From: Novymonas esmeraldas
Taxonomy: Eukaryota > Euglenozoa > Kinetoplastea > Trypanosomatida > Trypanosomatidae
Direction of reading: 5' to 3'
Assembly (NCBI GenBank): GCA_019188245.1
Contig: JAECZO010000099.1
Span: 1 to 64,000, forward strand
Length of the DNA: 64,000 nt
Shown here: piece after piece, positions 28,847 through 39,734 of the stretch
How positions within the stretch are numbered: position 1 is the stretch's first letter
Layout of the letters: each line of letters begins with the position of its first letter
Translations under genes and position numbers: made by a program
The notes under the pieces: generated by a model
What the model was told of the DNA's origin: nothing
Databases searched by the model: none
Seen by the model: the letters and a program-made list of their open reading frames with translations, nothing else

Positions 28847-30708
28847 CGGGTGTATGTGTGTGTGTGTGTGTGCAGGTGTGACGGCGGAGGAGCGAGAGGA
28901 GGAGGGGTAAGAGGGCGAGCGGGGTGTAGGATGGAGAGAGGGAGGGTGGGGGGACATCAGGTGGACGGGGGAGGATGGCATCGACGCGTACACTGTGCTG
29001 CTCCTTGTGTGTGTGTGTGTGTGTCAGTGTCCTTGTCGTCGTCGCTTCTGCCCCGTCTCTCGTGCATGTACGCGACGAGAGACACACTGGGGCGAGCGCG
29101 TGCGGAGGACAATGCCACTCACACGCACCTCTGCGTGTATCTGTGCGCATGTTCAGCTTTGTCTCCGCGTCCCCCCCCTTTTGCATTCCCACCTTCCTCT
29201 CTCTTTCTCTCCTGCTGTGGTCGTGCTCCCTGCGCGCCGTGACGGTGCGCATCGCGTGCTGTCGGGTGCGTGCGTCTTCTCTTTTTGCGTTCTCTGTAGA
29301 GTCCTTTGTCTTTCCCTCCTCTCCTCCACACAACACCCACCCACACACACACACACACACTGGAGCTCTTCAACTCCGAGTGATGGGATGGGATGAGATG
29401 TGTGTGAGTGTGTGTGTCGCCACGATGACTTTCTTTCCTGTTGTTGCTGCCCGCCTTCAGACCCTCTCGCTGCTCTCCTTCACCTCCGTTGCTCTCCCAT
29501 CCACCCTCCCTCGCTTCTTCGGCAGACACAGATGAGGTGGCGATGGTGGTGGTGATGGTGATGGTGACGACGAGGACGAGGAGGAGGAGGGGAGGGGGGA
29601 GGCGCTGATGCAGCTGATCGCTGCGCCTTGCTTTTGCTTTCTTCTGTCGTTGTGCGCGTCCGCCGTGCACAGTGGAGAATACACTTACACACACGTGTAC
29701 CCACCCACACACAGACTTGGACACCGTAGCGTCGTGCTACGCCGTTCCTTGTGTTTGCTTTTGCTTTTTGCTGCTTTCCATCTGCCTCTTCCGCCGTCAC
29801 CTCGCGACCACCGCAACGCTCAAAGTCAACGCACACCACCGCCAACGTCTGTGGGATGCCGTGCTGGAGCGGAGAGAGAGAGGGAGGGGGCCGCTCAGCT
29901 GCCTCTCCCACTCGCCTTCCGATTCTGCGCGCGCTTCTTAGCGTGTGCGGCGGAGGTATATCTCCTCCGTCACCCAACAGCGTGGCAACACAGCAGCACG
30001 CTGTGCGTGCGTGTCTGATACAGCGAGAGAGAGAGGCAAACGTGCTATGGGCACGTGCGCGTGTGTGCGCCAAGGAAAGAACAAGAACATACACACACAC
30101 ACACACACACACACGATGACCGCAGCCGCAGCCGCAGTTGCGCGGCAGGGCGGCGTCCGCGGTGCCACCGGACCACCACCAACACCACCTCCACCACTTG
30201 TACAGTTGTTTCCCACGCCTTCCCCCTCCCCTCCCCATCTCTTACCTTCCCTGTCAACGCGAGGACATGAACGAACGCAAACCTGAGCACGGCGTGGTGC
30301 TCTCTGTGGAGAGCGCAGCTGGGCAGTCTTGCCAGGCGAGTCGCGTCAGGCCCTCTTCACCGCATCATCGCACCCCGCACCGCGTTAGTGGTGGGAGCAC
30401 CCTTCGCGTCTCCGTGTCACGCACAGCGACACGAGATGACCGACGACCGACGAGCCGCGCCACTCGTGATGCACCAGGGACGAACTGCGAGCTCTGCCTC
30501 AGCTGAGCCTCCCTCTCCCTCTTCCTCTTCCCCGTCCTTCGCACACACTGTACTCTCACTCTCTTTCTCTCCCCCCTCCTGTCTCCTTCTGACGCACACA
30601 GATCGACTCTGATCGACTCGGCCCGCCACGCTCGCTTCCCCCCTCTCTCTCTCTTCCTTCACCCTCTCTCTCGCAGCATCTCCACCCCCCCCTTCGCGTC
30701 GACACACC
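28847..30708 (+). other. Long gene-free stretch (1.9 kb)
   Basis: No supported gene. The region is GT/CA repeat-rich (about 28854-28875, 29007-29025, 29340-29360, 30089-30114) with GAGG/GATG-rich patches near 29531-29605. Open frames are low complexity. I looked for small conserved proteins and found none. Confidence 0.45.
30675..30676 (+). promoter_or_regulatory. Trans-splice acceptor AG for NOP10
   Basis: A pyrimidine tract of about 45 nt ends TCTCTCGCAG, 32 nt before the ATG. Confidence 0.6.
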
Positions 30709-30900
30709 ATGCATCTTCAGGTCTACATGGCGGACGGCAAGCGTGTCTACACGCTCAAGAAGGTGGACCCTGAGGGAAAGCCCACGCTGAGCGCTCACCC
30801 CGCGCGGTTTAGCCCTGACGACAAGTTCAGCCGCCACCGCGTAGTCATCAAGCGCCGCTTCAAGGTGCTGCCGTCGGAGCGCCGTCTGCAGCCGCTGTAG
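30709..30900 (+). CDS. NOP10: H/ACA ribonucleoprotein subunit NOP10 (63 aa)
   Basis: NOP10 is one of the four core proteins of H/ACA snoRNPs, which guide pseudouridylation of rRNA and, in trypanosomatids, spliced-leader and other RNAs. It bridges the pseudouridine synthase (Cbf5) and NHP2. The whole family pattern is present in 63 residues: an N-terminal [18 protein letters not shown], a central [22 protein letters not shown], and a C-terminal helix [12 protein letters not shown]. As in other eukaryotic forms the archaeal zinc-binding cysteines are missing. The start is fixed by the acceptor just upstream and by family length. Confidence 0.93.
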   Translation: MHLQVYMADGKRVYTLKKVDPEGKPTLSAHPARFSPDDKFSRHRVVIKRRFKVLPSERRLQPL

Positions 30901-31605
30901 ACGAGGAGACTGGAGGTCGGCAGCAGGTCCCCCGGCGACCCCCCCCCCCTTCTCTCACCGAGCGTCTCGGGGACGTCGTGTCGTGCGTGTCTGGTCACGT
31001 CTCTTCACTCTCACTCCCTCTGACTCTCTCGCGGTGTTTCGCTTTCATTTTTTTTTTTTTTTTTTGGGGGCGACTCGACCGCCAGAGTCGCCTGTTGTGT
31101 GTGTCTGTGTCGCGCACTTGTCGGCGTGTGCGACTAAAGGTCCTGTTAAGCAGCAGCGTAAACCAGTGCCCTTCCCCCAACTCTCACCGTCTCCATCTTG
31201 CACGTGGGCTTCACAGATAGAGGTGCACACCGAACGTGCACAAGATGGTGAGGTGCATCAGCGGAGGTGGAGATGAAGTCCGCGAGTGCGACGGCCATGC
31301 GACGCCCTTTGGTGGCCGAGGCACCCGATCGACATGTGCTGCTCAGCTCCTCTGTCGCCCCCCCCCCCACCGTTTCCACTCACGTGCGCGCAGTGCTGCT
31401 GCTGCTGCTCTTTGCCTGTACGTGTGACCGATGTGTGCATGCCTCCCTCCGTTCACTCCCTCCCCCCTTTCCTTTCCCTCTGCATTCTCCTTCTGCTGCT
31501 CGCGTCCTCGAGAGTCTGCCGCGTATCAGTGCCATCGGCAGTCTGCACATCTCCGCGAGAGGCCGTTGACGGACGCTCGCTCGCGTGAGTGTAGTGCGTG
31601 GTGCA

Positions 31606-31642
<37 letters not shown>

Positions 31643-32035
31643 CGGAGATACAGCGACACTGATTCGAGCTGGGGGAAGAGGGAAGTAAAGCCACGCCAGA
31701 CGACCGCTTCCATTGAGACGGAAACACATCTGCACAGACGCATAGACACACACACAGATAGACATACATACATACATAGACGGTATCACTTACTACAGAC
31801 GCACAGATCGGCGGTGTTGACACCGTCTTGCGATCCCCCTCTCTCTCTCTCTGAGAAGGGAGCTGTTGCAGACCACACTTGGAGAGCAGCAGATTCAACA
31901 AAAGGTGTGTATCTCTCTCTCCCTCTCCCAACACATCACTCGTCGCTCCTTGCACGTGGATCACTTGTGTTGTAGACGACGTGTCCCTCTCCCCATCTCT
32001 CTCTCGCGCTTTCTCGCTCAGCTGTGCGGCTCAGG
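30901..32035 (+). other. Intergenic/UTR region
   Basis: No supported gene in 1.1 kb. It holds a T-run at 31049-31065, (GT)n at about 31609-31640, CA/TA-rich tandem near 31741-31780, and a pyrimidine tract leading into the next gene. Confidence 0.45.
32020..32021 (+). promoter_or_regulatory. Trans-splice acceptor AG for RNase HII
   Basis: A CT-rich tract (about 31981-32019) ends in CAG, 14 nt before the ATG; a second AG (32033-32034) lies 1 nt before it. Either gives a very short leader. Confidence 0.5.
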
Positions 32036-33451
32036 ATGCGCGTGTCGCTGACGCGAGGAGCTGCTGCTTTTGGCGGTGGCGGCGGTGTGCTGCACCTTAG
32101 CCGCGCACTGCGCCAGAAGCGACTCGCCTACTCCCCCCTGCGCCCGCCGCCGACGTGGAATGCGCTGCAGAAGGTCGAGGTGGGTCACTGCAAGACGGAC
32201 ACAGGCGAGCCGACGCTGGACGGCACGCTGGACTTGGTCGGGTACCAGCTCTCACGTGATGGTCTGCTTCCACAATCAAACGTCTCTGGCCGCACGCTGC
32301 CACTGCTCGACACGAGCAGCCTCTCCGCGGCGGCGCTGCGCAAGCTGGAGCGGGAGCGGGATGCGGCGGTGTCGTACATGAAGAAGCACGGCGTCCGACT
32401 GCGGCGCAGCATCAAGGAGACGGCGGTGACGATCGGCTGTGACGAGGCGGGCCGGGGGCCGCTTGCCGGCCCGGTCGTCGGCGCCGCCGTCTCGCGCATT
32501 CCTGTGTCGAGCTTCAACAACGAGTTCGACCAGCTCTACGAGGCGCCGGAGCAGTTCCAAATATTCGACAGCAAGTCCGTCTCGGAGCGGCAGCGCGACC
32601 TCGTCTTCGCCATGATCACCGGCCACGTGGACTTCTTCGACATCGCGAGCTCCAAGAAGTTCATCGTGCACCACTGCGCGGGGGACGAGGCGCCGATGTC
32701 GGCGCTGGGCAGCAGGAAGCTCGACTCGCACGTGAAGCTGTCGAAGCTGCCCTTCAAGAAGCTCCTCTCCATGCAGACGCCGCACCTCGTCACCTACCAC
32801 GGCTACAACAGCGCGGGCAACTACGTCTACTTCTGGTCCATCGGCATCGCGAACCATACCTACATCGACGAGTTCAACATCTACAACGCTTCCATGAACA
32901 CGATGCACCGCGCCGCGCAGTCCATCTGGCACATGCTGAGCGACGCGCGCTTCTCGCACGAGGTGGCGCCGCGGCCGCGCTCCTCCAGCATCGCGCAATA
33001 CCTCTTCAGCCGCTTCTGCACAGCCGCCAGCCACGACGGCGAGAAGCGCTATCAAGTCCCGCACGAGCTCGCGCTGCTTCGCGGCGCCACGGAGTACTTT
33101 GACGTGGAGCCGATCCAGCCCCCGCTCGTCCTCATCGACGGCCACGCCGTGCCAAGCCCGAGCTACGACTACTTCACCAACGTGAGCGTCGGCGGCGACG
33201 TTCAGCCCATCATCGAGGGCGACAAGCGCAGTCTCTCCATCGCCGCGGCGTCGTGCCTGGCGAAGGTGACGCGCGACGAGATCATGAACTACATCGATGC
33301 GCTCTACCCTGGCTACGGCTTTGGAGAGAACAAGGGGTACCCGGTAGACGCACACATGAAGTGCGTGGCGAAGAACGGCCTTTGTCCGATACACCGCAAG
33401 ACGTATCGCCCATGCCGCGCGATACTGGAGAAGAACGCGAAGAAGAAGTAG
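32036..33451 (+). CDS. Ribonuclease HII, mitochondrial type (471 aa)
   Basis: Type 2 RNase H, cleaving RNA in RNA/DNA hybrids. Motif I is CDEAGRGPLAGPVV with Asp136-Glu137; the next conserved acidic site is in FDSKS (Asp178), then LIDG with Asp368, then the AAASCLAKVTRDEI helix. So the DEDD-type core is present. Two features are unlike bacterial enzymes of about 200 residues: an N-terminal extension of some 130 residues that begins MRVSLTRGAAAF, rich in Arg/Ala and free of acids, as in mitochondrial presequences, and large insertions between the DSK and LIDG motifs. A mitochondrial RNase HII is known in Leishmania. The likely role is primer or ribonucleotide removal in kinetoplast DNA replication (inference). 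Confidence 0.92.
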   Translation: MRVSLTRGAAAFGGGGGVLHLSRALRQKRLAYSPLRPPPTWNALQKVEVGHCKTDTGEPTLDGTLDLVGYQLSRDGLLPQSNVSGRTLPLLDTSSLSAAALRKLERERDAAVSYMKKHGVRLRRSIKETAVTIGCDEAGRGPLAGPVVGAAVSRIPVSSFNNEFDQLYEAPEQFQIFDSKSVSERQRDLVFAMITGHVDFFDIASSKKFIVHHCAGDEAPMSALGSRKLDSHVKLSKLPFKKLLSMQTPHLVTYHGYNSAGNYVYFWSIGIANHTYIDEFNIYNASMNTMHRAAQSIWHMLSDARFSHEVAPRPRSSSIAQYLFSRFCTAASHDGEKRYQVPHELALLRGATEYFDVEPIQPPLVLIDGHAVPSPSYDYFTNVSVGGDVQPIIEGDKRSLSIAAASCLAKVTRDEIMNYIDALYPGYGFGENKGYPVDAHMKCVAKNGLCPIHRKTYRPCRAILEKNAKKK

Positions 33452-34460
33452 AGAGGCGTGGTCGTCCGCTCTTCTCTCTCCATTCTTGTCCACCGTGCCG
33501 CCTCGATGCGCACCGCAACACACACACACACACACACACAATAGAGAGAGAGAACGAGGAACGGAGTTGCCGCATGTATCTTCTTCACCTGACGGGTGTG
33601 AGGGAGGGACAGTGCTGTGTGCGTGTGTGTGAAGGTGTGTGTGAAGGTGTGTGCGTGTGTGTGTGTATGAAGAAGAGTGAGAGTGAGGGAGGGTGGATGC
33701 GTGTTTGTGTGTGGATGGCGGCTGCCGTGTGTCTCACACAGGTTTAATGCACGTGCACTCGGGACCCCCCCGAGAAGTTCCACTCATGCATGCAGCGACA
33801 CACGAAGAGAGGAACACACATGCACACATCTGTCGTGCTTCCACATGACAGCGGCGACGTCCCGCTGCTAGCGGGCCCGCTACGTCTCTCCTGTGTTTCT
33901 CTGTACCTTCTTTGCTCGAGTGCAGGGAGGTCTGTGCAGCCACAGCCTCCATCACAGCCCCCCTCAGCGCATGGATGACGTGGCCCGCACCTCCTCCTCA
34001 CCCCCCCTTCTTCTTCCCTCCCCTCTCTCTCTCTCCTTCTCAGTGCTGCAGTCGCGTGTGTGCCCACTCACTCGCCGCTCTCGCACCGCCGAACCACCAC
34101 TCTTCTCGCCGTGCCCGACACCGCACGCGCGCCTTTCTCTATCCCCCCCCCCCGTCCGTGGCGGCATCGAGAGGACACACACACACACACACACACTCCC
34201 GTGCACTCTTGCACACAGACGCGCTTCGCTGCCACTCTTTCTTGGGTCGCCGCTCACACGGTCCCGAGCTCGTGCCTCGCCGACGTCGCCGGCGGCTCCG
34301 CTGTGGCAGCTCTGGGTGCCTCTGTGGAGGAAGAGGCGGACCGCGCCGTCTCCGCCGTGTGTCGCGCAGTGAACGTGTCCGTTGTGTGTGTGTCTGTGTG
34401 TGTGTGTCTTTTGTGTTGGTGGCGGTGGTGAAGGAGGCAGCGGGCGAGGGGAGAGGAGAG
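33452..34460 (+). other. Intergenic/UTR region
   Basis: No supported gene. It holds (CA)n at about 33519-33540, GTGTGAAG tandem near 33618-33665, (CA)n at about 34173-34196, and AG 34368-34369 as one candidate acceptor for the next gene. Confidence 0.45.
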
Positions 34461-35534
34461 ATGCCGACCGCGGCGCCGCAGGAGGTGCCGCTGCTCGTGT
34501 CAGCCTACGAGGACTCCTACCGCACGTACGTCGCCTCTCTCTCCGACGTCGATCGGCGCCTGGCGGAGCTGCAGACCAGCGAGGCGGCCATCACGCAGCG
34601 CATCGACGAGGACCAACGCCGTTTCTCCGCCTTCGTCCAGCGCACTCGCGCGCAAGAGGACGCGCTGGAAGGCGCGCTTCGCACTTCACACCGGCGGCGG
34701 GCGGTGGCGCAGGCGCGACGGACAGACTGGGACCACCGCAGCGCTCAGCTCGCGGCGGACGCAGAGCGGCGCGAGGCGCTCGCTGCGAAGGACGAGGCCC
34801 TCGCCGCAGAGGAGGTGTACTGGCGGCAGCTCGCAACGGAGCACCGCTCGGCCCTGGCTGCGCTCACGCCCGCGCGGCCCCCAGGCGGACCACGTGCTTG
34901 GCGCCAGCTTGCCGCCAGTGCCGCTGCTCGCGCCACACGATCAAGCCTTCGATCCCAGCCTCCGCAGTCGTCCGCCGCCGCAGCGCTGCAGGTCGGAGAG
35001 TCGTGGACAAGAGCAGAGGACGCCGTCCGGCGCGGCGACTGTGGCGCGCTGCTGGACGTGCTTGAGGCGTGCCCTGAGGTGGTGCGCTGCATCGACAGCA
35101 GCGGCAGCACGCTGCTCCACGTTGCCTGCGAGACAGAGCCGCTCTCCGCAGCGGTGGTGCGGTGCCTCTTGCGCGGCGGGGTGGCGACGGACGTGCGCAA
35201 CGGCCGCGGTCTCACCGCCTTCCACCTCGCGTGTCTGCATGAACAGAGCGCCGCGCACGCCGTCAAGGCTGCCCTCCTCGCTGCCGGCGTACCGGTGGAC
35301 CAAGAGGCGGCGTCTGGCGAGACAGCTGCGCACCTGCTCGCCTCCCACGACGCCTTCCTGCCGAGCGTTGTGTTCCTCGTCCACCACGGCGCCGACCTGA
35401 GGCGGCGCGCGTCCGTTGCCGGTGTCTGGCGAACGCCGCTGGCGGTGGCGGAGGAGTGTGCCGGGGAGGAGGCGCGGGAGGTGCGCGCCTACCTCGGCGT
35501 CGCCACACCACACGAGCCGGGCGAGCGACGGTGA
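34461..35534 (+). CDS. Coiled-coil ankyrin-repeat protein (357 aa)
   Basis: Two parts. Residues about 15-150 form a long charged helix with heptad character (RIDEDQRRFSAFVQRTRAQE... AERREALAAKDEALAAEE). After an Ala/Pro/Gly linker, residues about 185-345 hold ankyrin repeats: GSTLLHVACE, GLTAFHLACLHE, GETAAHLLASHD and RTPLAVAEE are the turn-helix starts, spaced close to the canonical 33 residues. Ankyrin repeats bind proteins; partners are unknown. No enzymatic domain, membrane segment or signal peptide is seen. The start ATG follows a purine-rich leader. Confidence 0.85.
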   Translation: MPTAAPQEVPLLVSAYEDSYRTYVASLSDVDRRLAELQTSEAAITQRIDEDQRRFSAFVQRTRAQEDALEGALRTSHRRRAVAQARRTDWDHRSAQLAADAERREALAAKDEALAAEEVYWRQLATEHRSALAALTPARPPGGPRAWRQLAASAAARATRSSLRSQPPQSSAAAALQVGESWTRAEDAVRRGDCGALLDVLEACPEVVRCIDSSGSTLLHVACETEPLSAAVVRCLLRGGVATDVRNGRGLTAFHLACLHEQSAAHAVKAALLAAGVPVDQEAASGETAAHLLASHDAFLPSVVFLVHHGADLRRRASVAGVWRTPLAVAEECAGEEAREVRAYLGVATPHEPGERR

Positions 35535-36131
35535 GCAAGTGCGCCAGCGGCGGTGTGTGCGAGGCCGTTGAGACTTGCTCAGCTCCTGTTGCCCGCCGCC
35601 ACGAATCCCTCCCCTCTCCCCCGTCACTCTTCACATACGCGTGGTCGTCTCGCACACCCGCTGCCTCCTGCTCTCGAGCCTGCATCCCTGACGTCCGATG
35701 AAGCGCTCTCGCTGCCATCGGGTGCACCGGCTCCTGTCACGCAGCGAGTGGCCAGTCAGCGCAGAGGAGGGGGAGGGGGAGGAGGGATCGCCCACGAAGC
35801 GTCGCAGTTGCGGTGGCTGATGGACGCCGCTCAGCGCTACTTCACACGTACACAGACAGACAGACACATATAAATGCACGCGGTTGCACCCCAGCGGACA
35901 ACCATGGACAGGTGTGTGTTGACACCCCTTTGTACTCCTCCCCCCCTCGCTCCCTTCGCTTTGCACACGTTGTCTCGCACACTTTCCTCTCCTCTCCTCT
36001 CCTCTCATGCGCTCGGATGCGGCAGTTGTCTGTTGGCGCTTGTTGCTGTTCTCTTGTCTCCCCCTCCGCTCCCTCTTCTGTCGCCACCCAACACCCAGTA
36101 AGCACTGCCACACTGCCACACTGCCACACTG

Positions 36132-36178
<47 letters not shown>

Positions 36179-36208
36179 CATACAGAGAGTTCCAAGCGCG
36201 CATCCACA
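35535..36208 (+). other. Intergenic/UTR region before proteasome gene
   Basis: No gene. It includes GGGGGA-rich sequence near 35765-35785, a CTCTC tandem (about 35989-36006), and the 8-bp and CA repeats listed separately. Candidate acceptor AGs are at 36098-36099 (good pyrimidine tract upstream) and 36176-36177. Confidence 0.45.
36103..36176 (+). repeat. Tandem CTGCCACA (x4) running into (CA)n
   Basis: Four units of period 8 (CTGCC at 36105, 36113, 36121, 36129) run straight into 43 bases of CA repeat (36134-36176), ending 32 nt before the proteasome ATG. Confidence 0.9.
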
Positions 36209-36829
36209 ATGGCGGAGACGGCGATTGCGTTTCGCTGCAATGACTACGTCATGGTTGCGGCGGCTGGCCTGAACGCCTTCTACTACATCAAGATCACGGA
36301 TGAGGAGGACAAGATCACGCAGCTGGACACGCATCAGATGGTGGCGTGCATCGGCGAGAACGGACCTCGCGTGAACTTCACCGAGTACATCAAGTGCAAC
36401 CTCGTGCTGAACCGCATGCGCCAGCACGGCCGGCACAGCAGCTGCGAGTCGACGGCGAACTTCATGCGCAACTCGCTCGCCAACGCGATCCGCACCCGCG
36501 AAGGGGCGTACCAGGTGAACTGCCTCTTCGCCGGCTACGATGTGCCGGCCTCCGAGGACGACGACGCCGCGACGGGACCACAGCTGTTTTACATGGATTA
36601 CCTTGGCACGCTGCAGGCCGTGCCGTACGGCTGCCACGGCTACGGCGCCCCCTTCGTGACGGCCCTGCTAGACCAGCTGTGGCGCCCCGACCTGACGGAG
36701 CAGGAGGGCCTGGAGCTGATGCAGAAGTGCTGTGATGAGGTGAAGCGTCGCATCATCATCAGCAACGCGCACTTCTTCGTGAAGGCGGTGACGAAGAACG
36801 GGGTGGAGGTCATCACGAAGGTGCACTAG
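36209..36829 (+). CDS. Proteasome subunit beta type-4 (PSMB2-like, 206 aa)
   Basis: A non-catalytic beta subunit of the 20S proteasome core. MAETAIAFRCNDYVMVAAAG at the N-terminus is the family pattern, with no propeptide and no Thr1 nucleophile, so it acts structurally in the beta ring. Further family marks are FTEYIKCNLVLNRMR, VNCLFAGYD, LFYMDYLGTLQAVPYG and the HGYGAPF turn. Length fits eukaryotic beta-4 (about 200). In trypanosomatid nomenclature it may be listed as beta type 2 after human PSMB2. Confidence 0.93.
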   Translation: MAETAIAFRCNDYVMVAAAGLNAFYYIKITDEEDKITQLDTHQMVACIGENGPRVNFTEYIKCNLVLNRMRQHGRHSSCESTANFMRNSLANAIRTREGAYQVNCLFAGYDVPASEDDDAATGPQLFYMDYLGTLQAVPYGCHGYGAPFVTALLDQLWRPDLTEQEGLELMQKCCDEVKRRIIISNAHFFVKAVTKNGVEVITKVH

Positions 36830-38011
36830 ACAGCGCTGCGTGTCCTCCAGCATGTACACACACAGACACACAGACACACAGACACGCAGACACACACACG
36901 TGTACACACATGTCACACATCCGCGTGCTGCCGTAGCACGCTGCCTTTCCCCCTCTTTTTTTGTGTCATGCACTCGGTGGTGCGCGAGGGGCGACACGGC
37001 GTGATACCAAGCGAACAGTGCCCGGCAACGGAGCGAGAGAGGTGGAGGCGGCGGCAGCGGCGTAGAATGCCTCGGTCGCGTGCACGCGCACGTGTGTGTG
37101 TGTGTGTGTGTGTACGTGTGTGTGTGCGCGTGTCCATGTATGTGTGTATGTGTGTGCTTGCTGCCGCGCTGCGTCTTTGCCTATTCTCTGTGTGTGCCGC
37201 TCTTGTGTCGTGTGTGTGTGTATGTGTCTGAGGGTGTTCTTTTCCCACTTGTGTGTGTCTCTCTGTTGATCTATGTGTGTGTGTGTGTGTGTGTGTGCAG
37301 GCGTATGTGTGTGTATGTGAACTTGATGATGACGCCATGGAGGCGATGGGCAAAGCACAAGGGAGAGCGAGACGACACAGGGGAGTCGACGTCGTATGTA
37401 CTCACAGTAGGGAGGAAGAGAGAGGGGAGGGACGAGGTAAGGGAAGAGCGCAGGAGCGGCAGTGGACGAGGTGCGTCAGTGCTCTCTACACTCTCTCGTC
37501 TCTTCTTCTTCCCCTTCTCCCTCCCGCCGCATCTCGACAGCCTCGGACAGGAGCGCCGCGTCATGCAGCGTCCGCGCCACACTTGCGGCGCATGCGTGTT
37601 CCTCTCCGGACTCTCTCTCTCACCCTCCTCCCCGTTGGCGAGCACACCGCGAGAGCCGTGGCACCGCGTTACATCCCCCTCTCTCTCTCTCTGTTCATTG
37701 AGTGTCTCCGTCCACGTGTGTGAACTACTGTGTCTCTTCTTGTCACTGTGGATGCACCGTGCCACAAGGTGGGCAAGGAACACCACAGAAGCAAACCCAT
37801 ACATTTACACACACACACACACAGACACAGACAGACGGACAGACGCACACACAGACACGCTGACCGCTGCGTTGGAGCAGGTCACCGCGTCATCTCAGCT
37901 TCCCTCTCTCTCTCTCGCTTGCCAGCTATCCCCCCTCCCCTCCCTCCTCCTCGGCGAGCGCTCTCGTCGCTCCGCTGCGCTCTGTCACCGGCAGCGGGCC
38001 AGACTGCCGTC
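36830..38011 (+). other. Intergenic/UTR region
   Basis: No supported gene in 1.2 kb. ACACAGAC-type tandem lies near 36857-36899, and (GT)n at about 37091-37150 and 37273-37300. Pyrimidine tracts end in AG at 37924-37925 and 37993-37994; the latter is 18 nt before the VPS25 ATG. Confidence 0.45.
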
Positions 38012-38725
38012 ATGTCGTCGGAGCACTGGAGCTTCTTCGCGCTCCCACCCTTCTTCACGGAGCAGCACGCCTCCGTGACACGAGATCGGCAGTCGGCGCT
38101 GTGGTCGAGCCTCCTCCTCGATCACGCCGTCTACCACGCGCAGCGCCATGCCGCCAGCGCGGGCGGCGGCGGCGACGACGACGTCAACGCGGTCCTCCGC
38201 TTCTACACCACGCACAGCGATGTCTTCTACAACGCTGCCATCAACAAGCGCCTGAGCCCCGAGGCGGCGCACACGATGCTGCAGTCCCTCATCGCGCGCC
38301 ACCCCAACCACGCCGTCGCCGTGGCCGATGGCGGCCCCAGCGACTTCTCGGTGCTCGTGTGCGCCACACAGGGCGGCCTCAAGGAGGTGGAGGAGGGCCT
38401 GCTGCGGTACATCCTGGACAACGGCGCGGTGCAGACAACGGCGATGCTGGCGAAGAATGGCACCGTCATGACCTTCGACGAACTCGCCGGCGGCCCGGCC
38501 ATCGGCTACGGACAGCCGCACCCCGCCTACCTCGCCCGCTCCTCCACCGCGGCCGTCCCTGTCGGCGATGTCGGCCGCCTCTCGCAGGAGCAGGCGATCC
38601 GGACGTACCTGCACGCGCTCGACCACCGCCCCGTGTCCGCCATGCGGCCGTTCAAGGTAACGCTCTTCAACCTCGACGGCACGACGACGCAGCCGTACCA
38701 AGGCGTGAAGTTTGGCGGCGAGTGA
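38012..38725 (+). CDS. VPS25: ESCRT-II subunit VPS25 (237 aa)
   Basis: VPS25 is the winged-helix subunit, two copies per ESCRT-II complex, that contacts VPS20/ESCRT-III during sorting of ubiquitinated cargo into multivesicular endosomes. The family signature is at the N-terminus: WSFFALPPFFTEQ, with the aromatic/PPFF motif that docks on VPS22/VPS36, then TRDRQSALWSSLLLDH. The C-terminal winged helix ends with GVKFGGE as in homologues. It is longer than yeast or human VPS25 (about 175-200) because of a Gly/Asp loop near residue 50 and a Gly/Pro/Ala-rich stretch near 165-190. Confidence 0.88.
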   Translation: MSSEHWSFFALPPFFTEQHASVTRDRQSALWSSLLLDHAVYHAQRHAASAGGGGDDDVNAVLRFYTTHSDVFYNAAINKRLSPEAAHTMLQSLIARHPNHAVAVADGGPSDFSVLVCATQGGLKEVEEGLLRYILDNGAVQTTAMLAKNGTVMTFDELAGGPAIGYGQPHPAYLARSSTAAVPVGDVGRLSQEQAIRTYLHALDHRPVSAMRPFKVTLFNLDGTTTQPYQGVKFGGE

Positions 38726-39734
38726 GCCGCACTGGGTGTGTGTGTGTGCGTGTGTGTGTGTATGGGTGTGTGTCTTGGTTGCGCCGGCTGTCTCGCTGCA
38801 TCTTGACGTGCCACGGCATCGGGCACGCAAGCAAATTAACGTGAAGGAGAGCGGCGACCATCGCTCAGCTGCGCAGGAGAAGAGAACGGGCGGCGGAGGA
38901 GACGCAGCGCAGCAGCAGAGAGGTGTCGGCATAATCACTGCTTCGTCCCCCCCTCTCCACTCTCCACTCTCTCTCTCTCGCGTCCCCTCGAGTACACACA
39001 CGTCTGTGCACCACCTCCGTCTTCCTCCCTCCGCCCTTCCCGCACTCGCAACGAGGAAAACAAAACAACAAAAAAAATGGAGACGAACATGCGCATGTTG
39101 CGCGGTGTTACACGTCGTGCAGTGTTTGTCGGTGCAGTCGAGCCATCCCTCTCTCCCTCCCTTCCTCCACGCGCACACACATCTATGTACACTTGTAGAC
39201 ACACACACACGCCTTCTACCACATCGACTCACCTCTCGCTCATCGTTGGTTGACCATCTCCTTTCCACGTGCCTTCATCACAGTAGAGCTCCCCGTGTTG
39301 CTCAGTGGCAGTGCGACAAGGGGAGGGGGACGTAACAACATAAGACAGAGAGAGCAGGAAAGGAGAGAGGCAGCGCAGTGGTGCTGCCACGAAATGCTTT
39401 CACACACAAACACACACACACACATAATCACACGCACGGCAGTCTTGTGTGCACTGCAGGCCATTGACGGCGACGTATTTGACGCTGCCAGCAGCGGAGG
39501 TTCGACCCCCCGCACGCGACTCACCAGCGCGGCGAGTTCAAGAAAAGTTGCAGAAGAAACAGAGAGAGAGATAGAGAGAGGACCTCAGTACCGCATCTAC
39601 ATCGTTCGCCGTGTGCGACAGGGCTGCAGCTCTGCGGCTCCCCGCTTTGTCTTTTTTTTTTTTTTTTTTGAGCCTTTGTCTCCTTCCACTGTTGTTTGTT
39701 GTCTTTTTGTGTGTGTCTCACGACCTCGTCACAG
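38726..39734 (+). other. Intergenic/UTR region
   Basis: No supported gene. It holds (GT)n at about 38736-38772, (CA)n at about 39403-39424, and a T-run (39652-39669) followed by a T-rich stretch up to the Nudix start. Confidence 0.45.
39733..39734 (+). promoter_or_regulatory. Candidate trans-splice AG touching the Nudix ATG
   Basis: The T-rich tract 39673-39731 ends CACAG and the next three bases are ATG. An earlier AG (39671-39672) directly after the T-run is the alternative. Confidence 0.4.

Noticed and set aside
39499-39509. Second B-box-like GGTTCGACCCC
   Set aside because: T-stem bases do not pair and there is no cloverleaf upstream.
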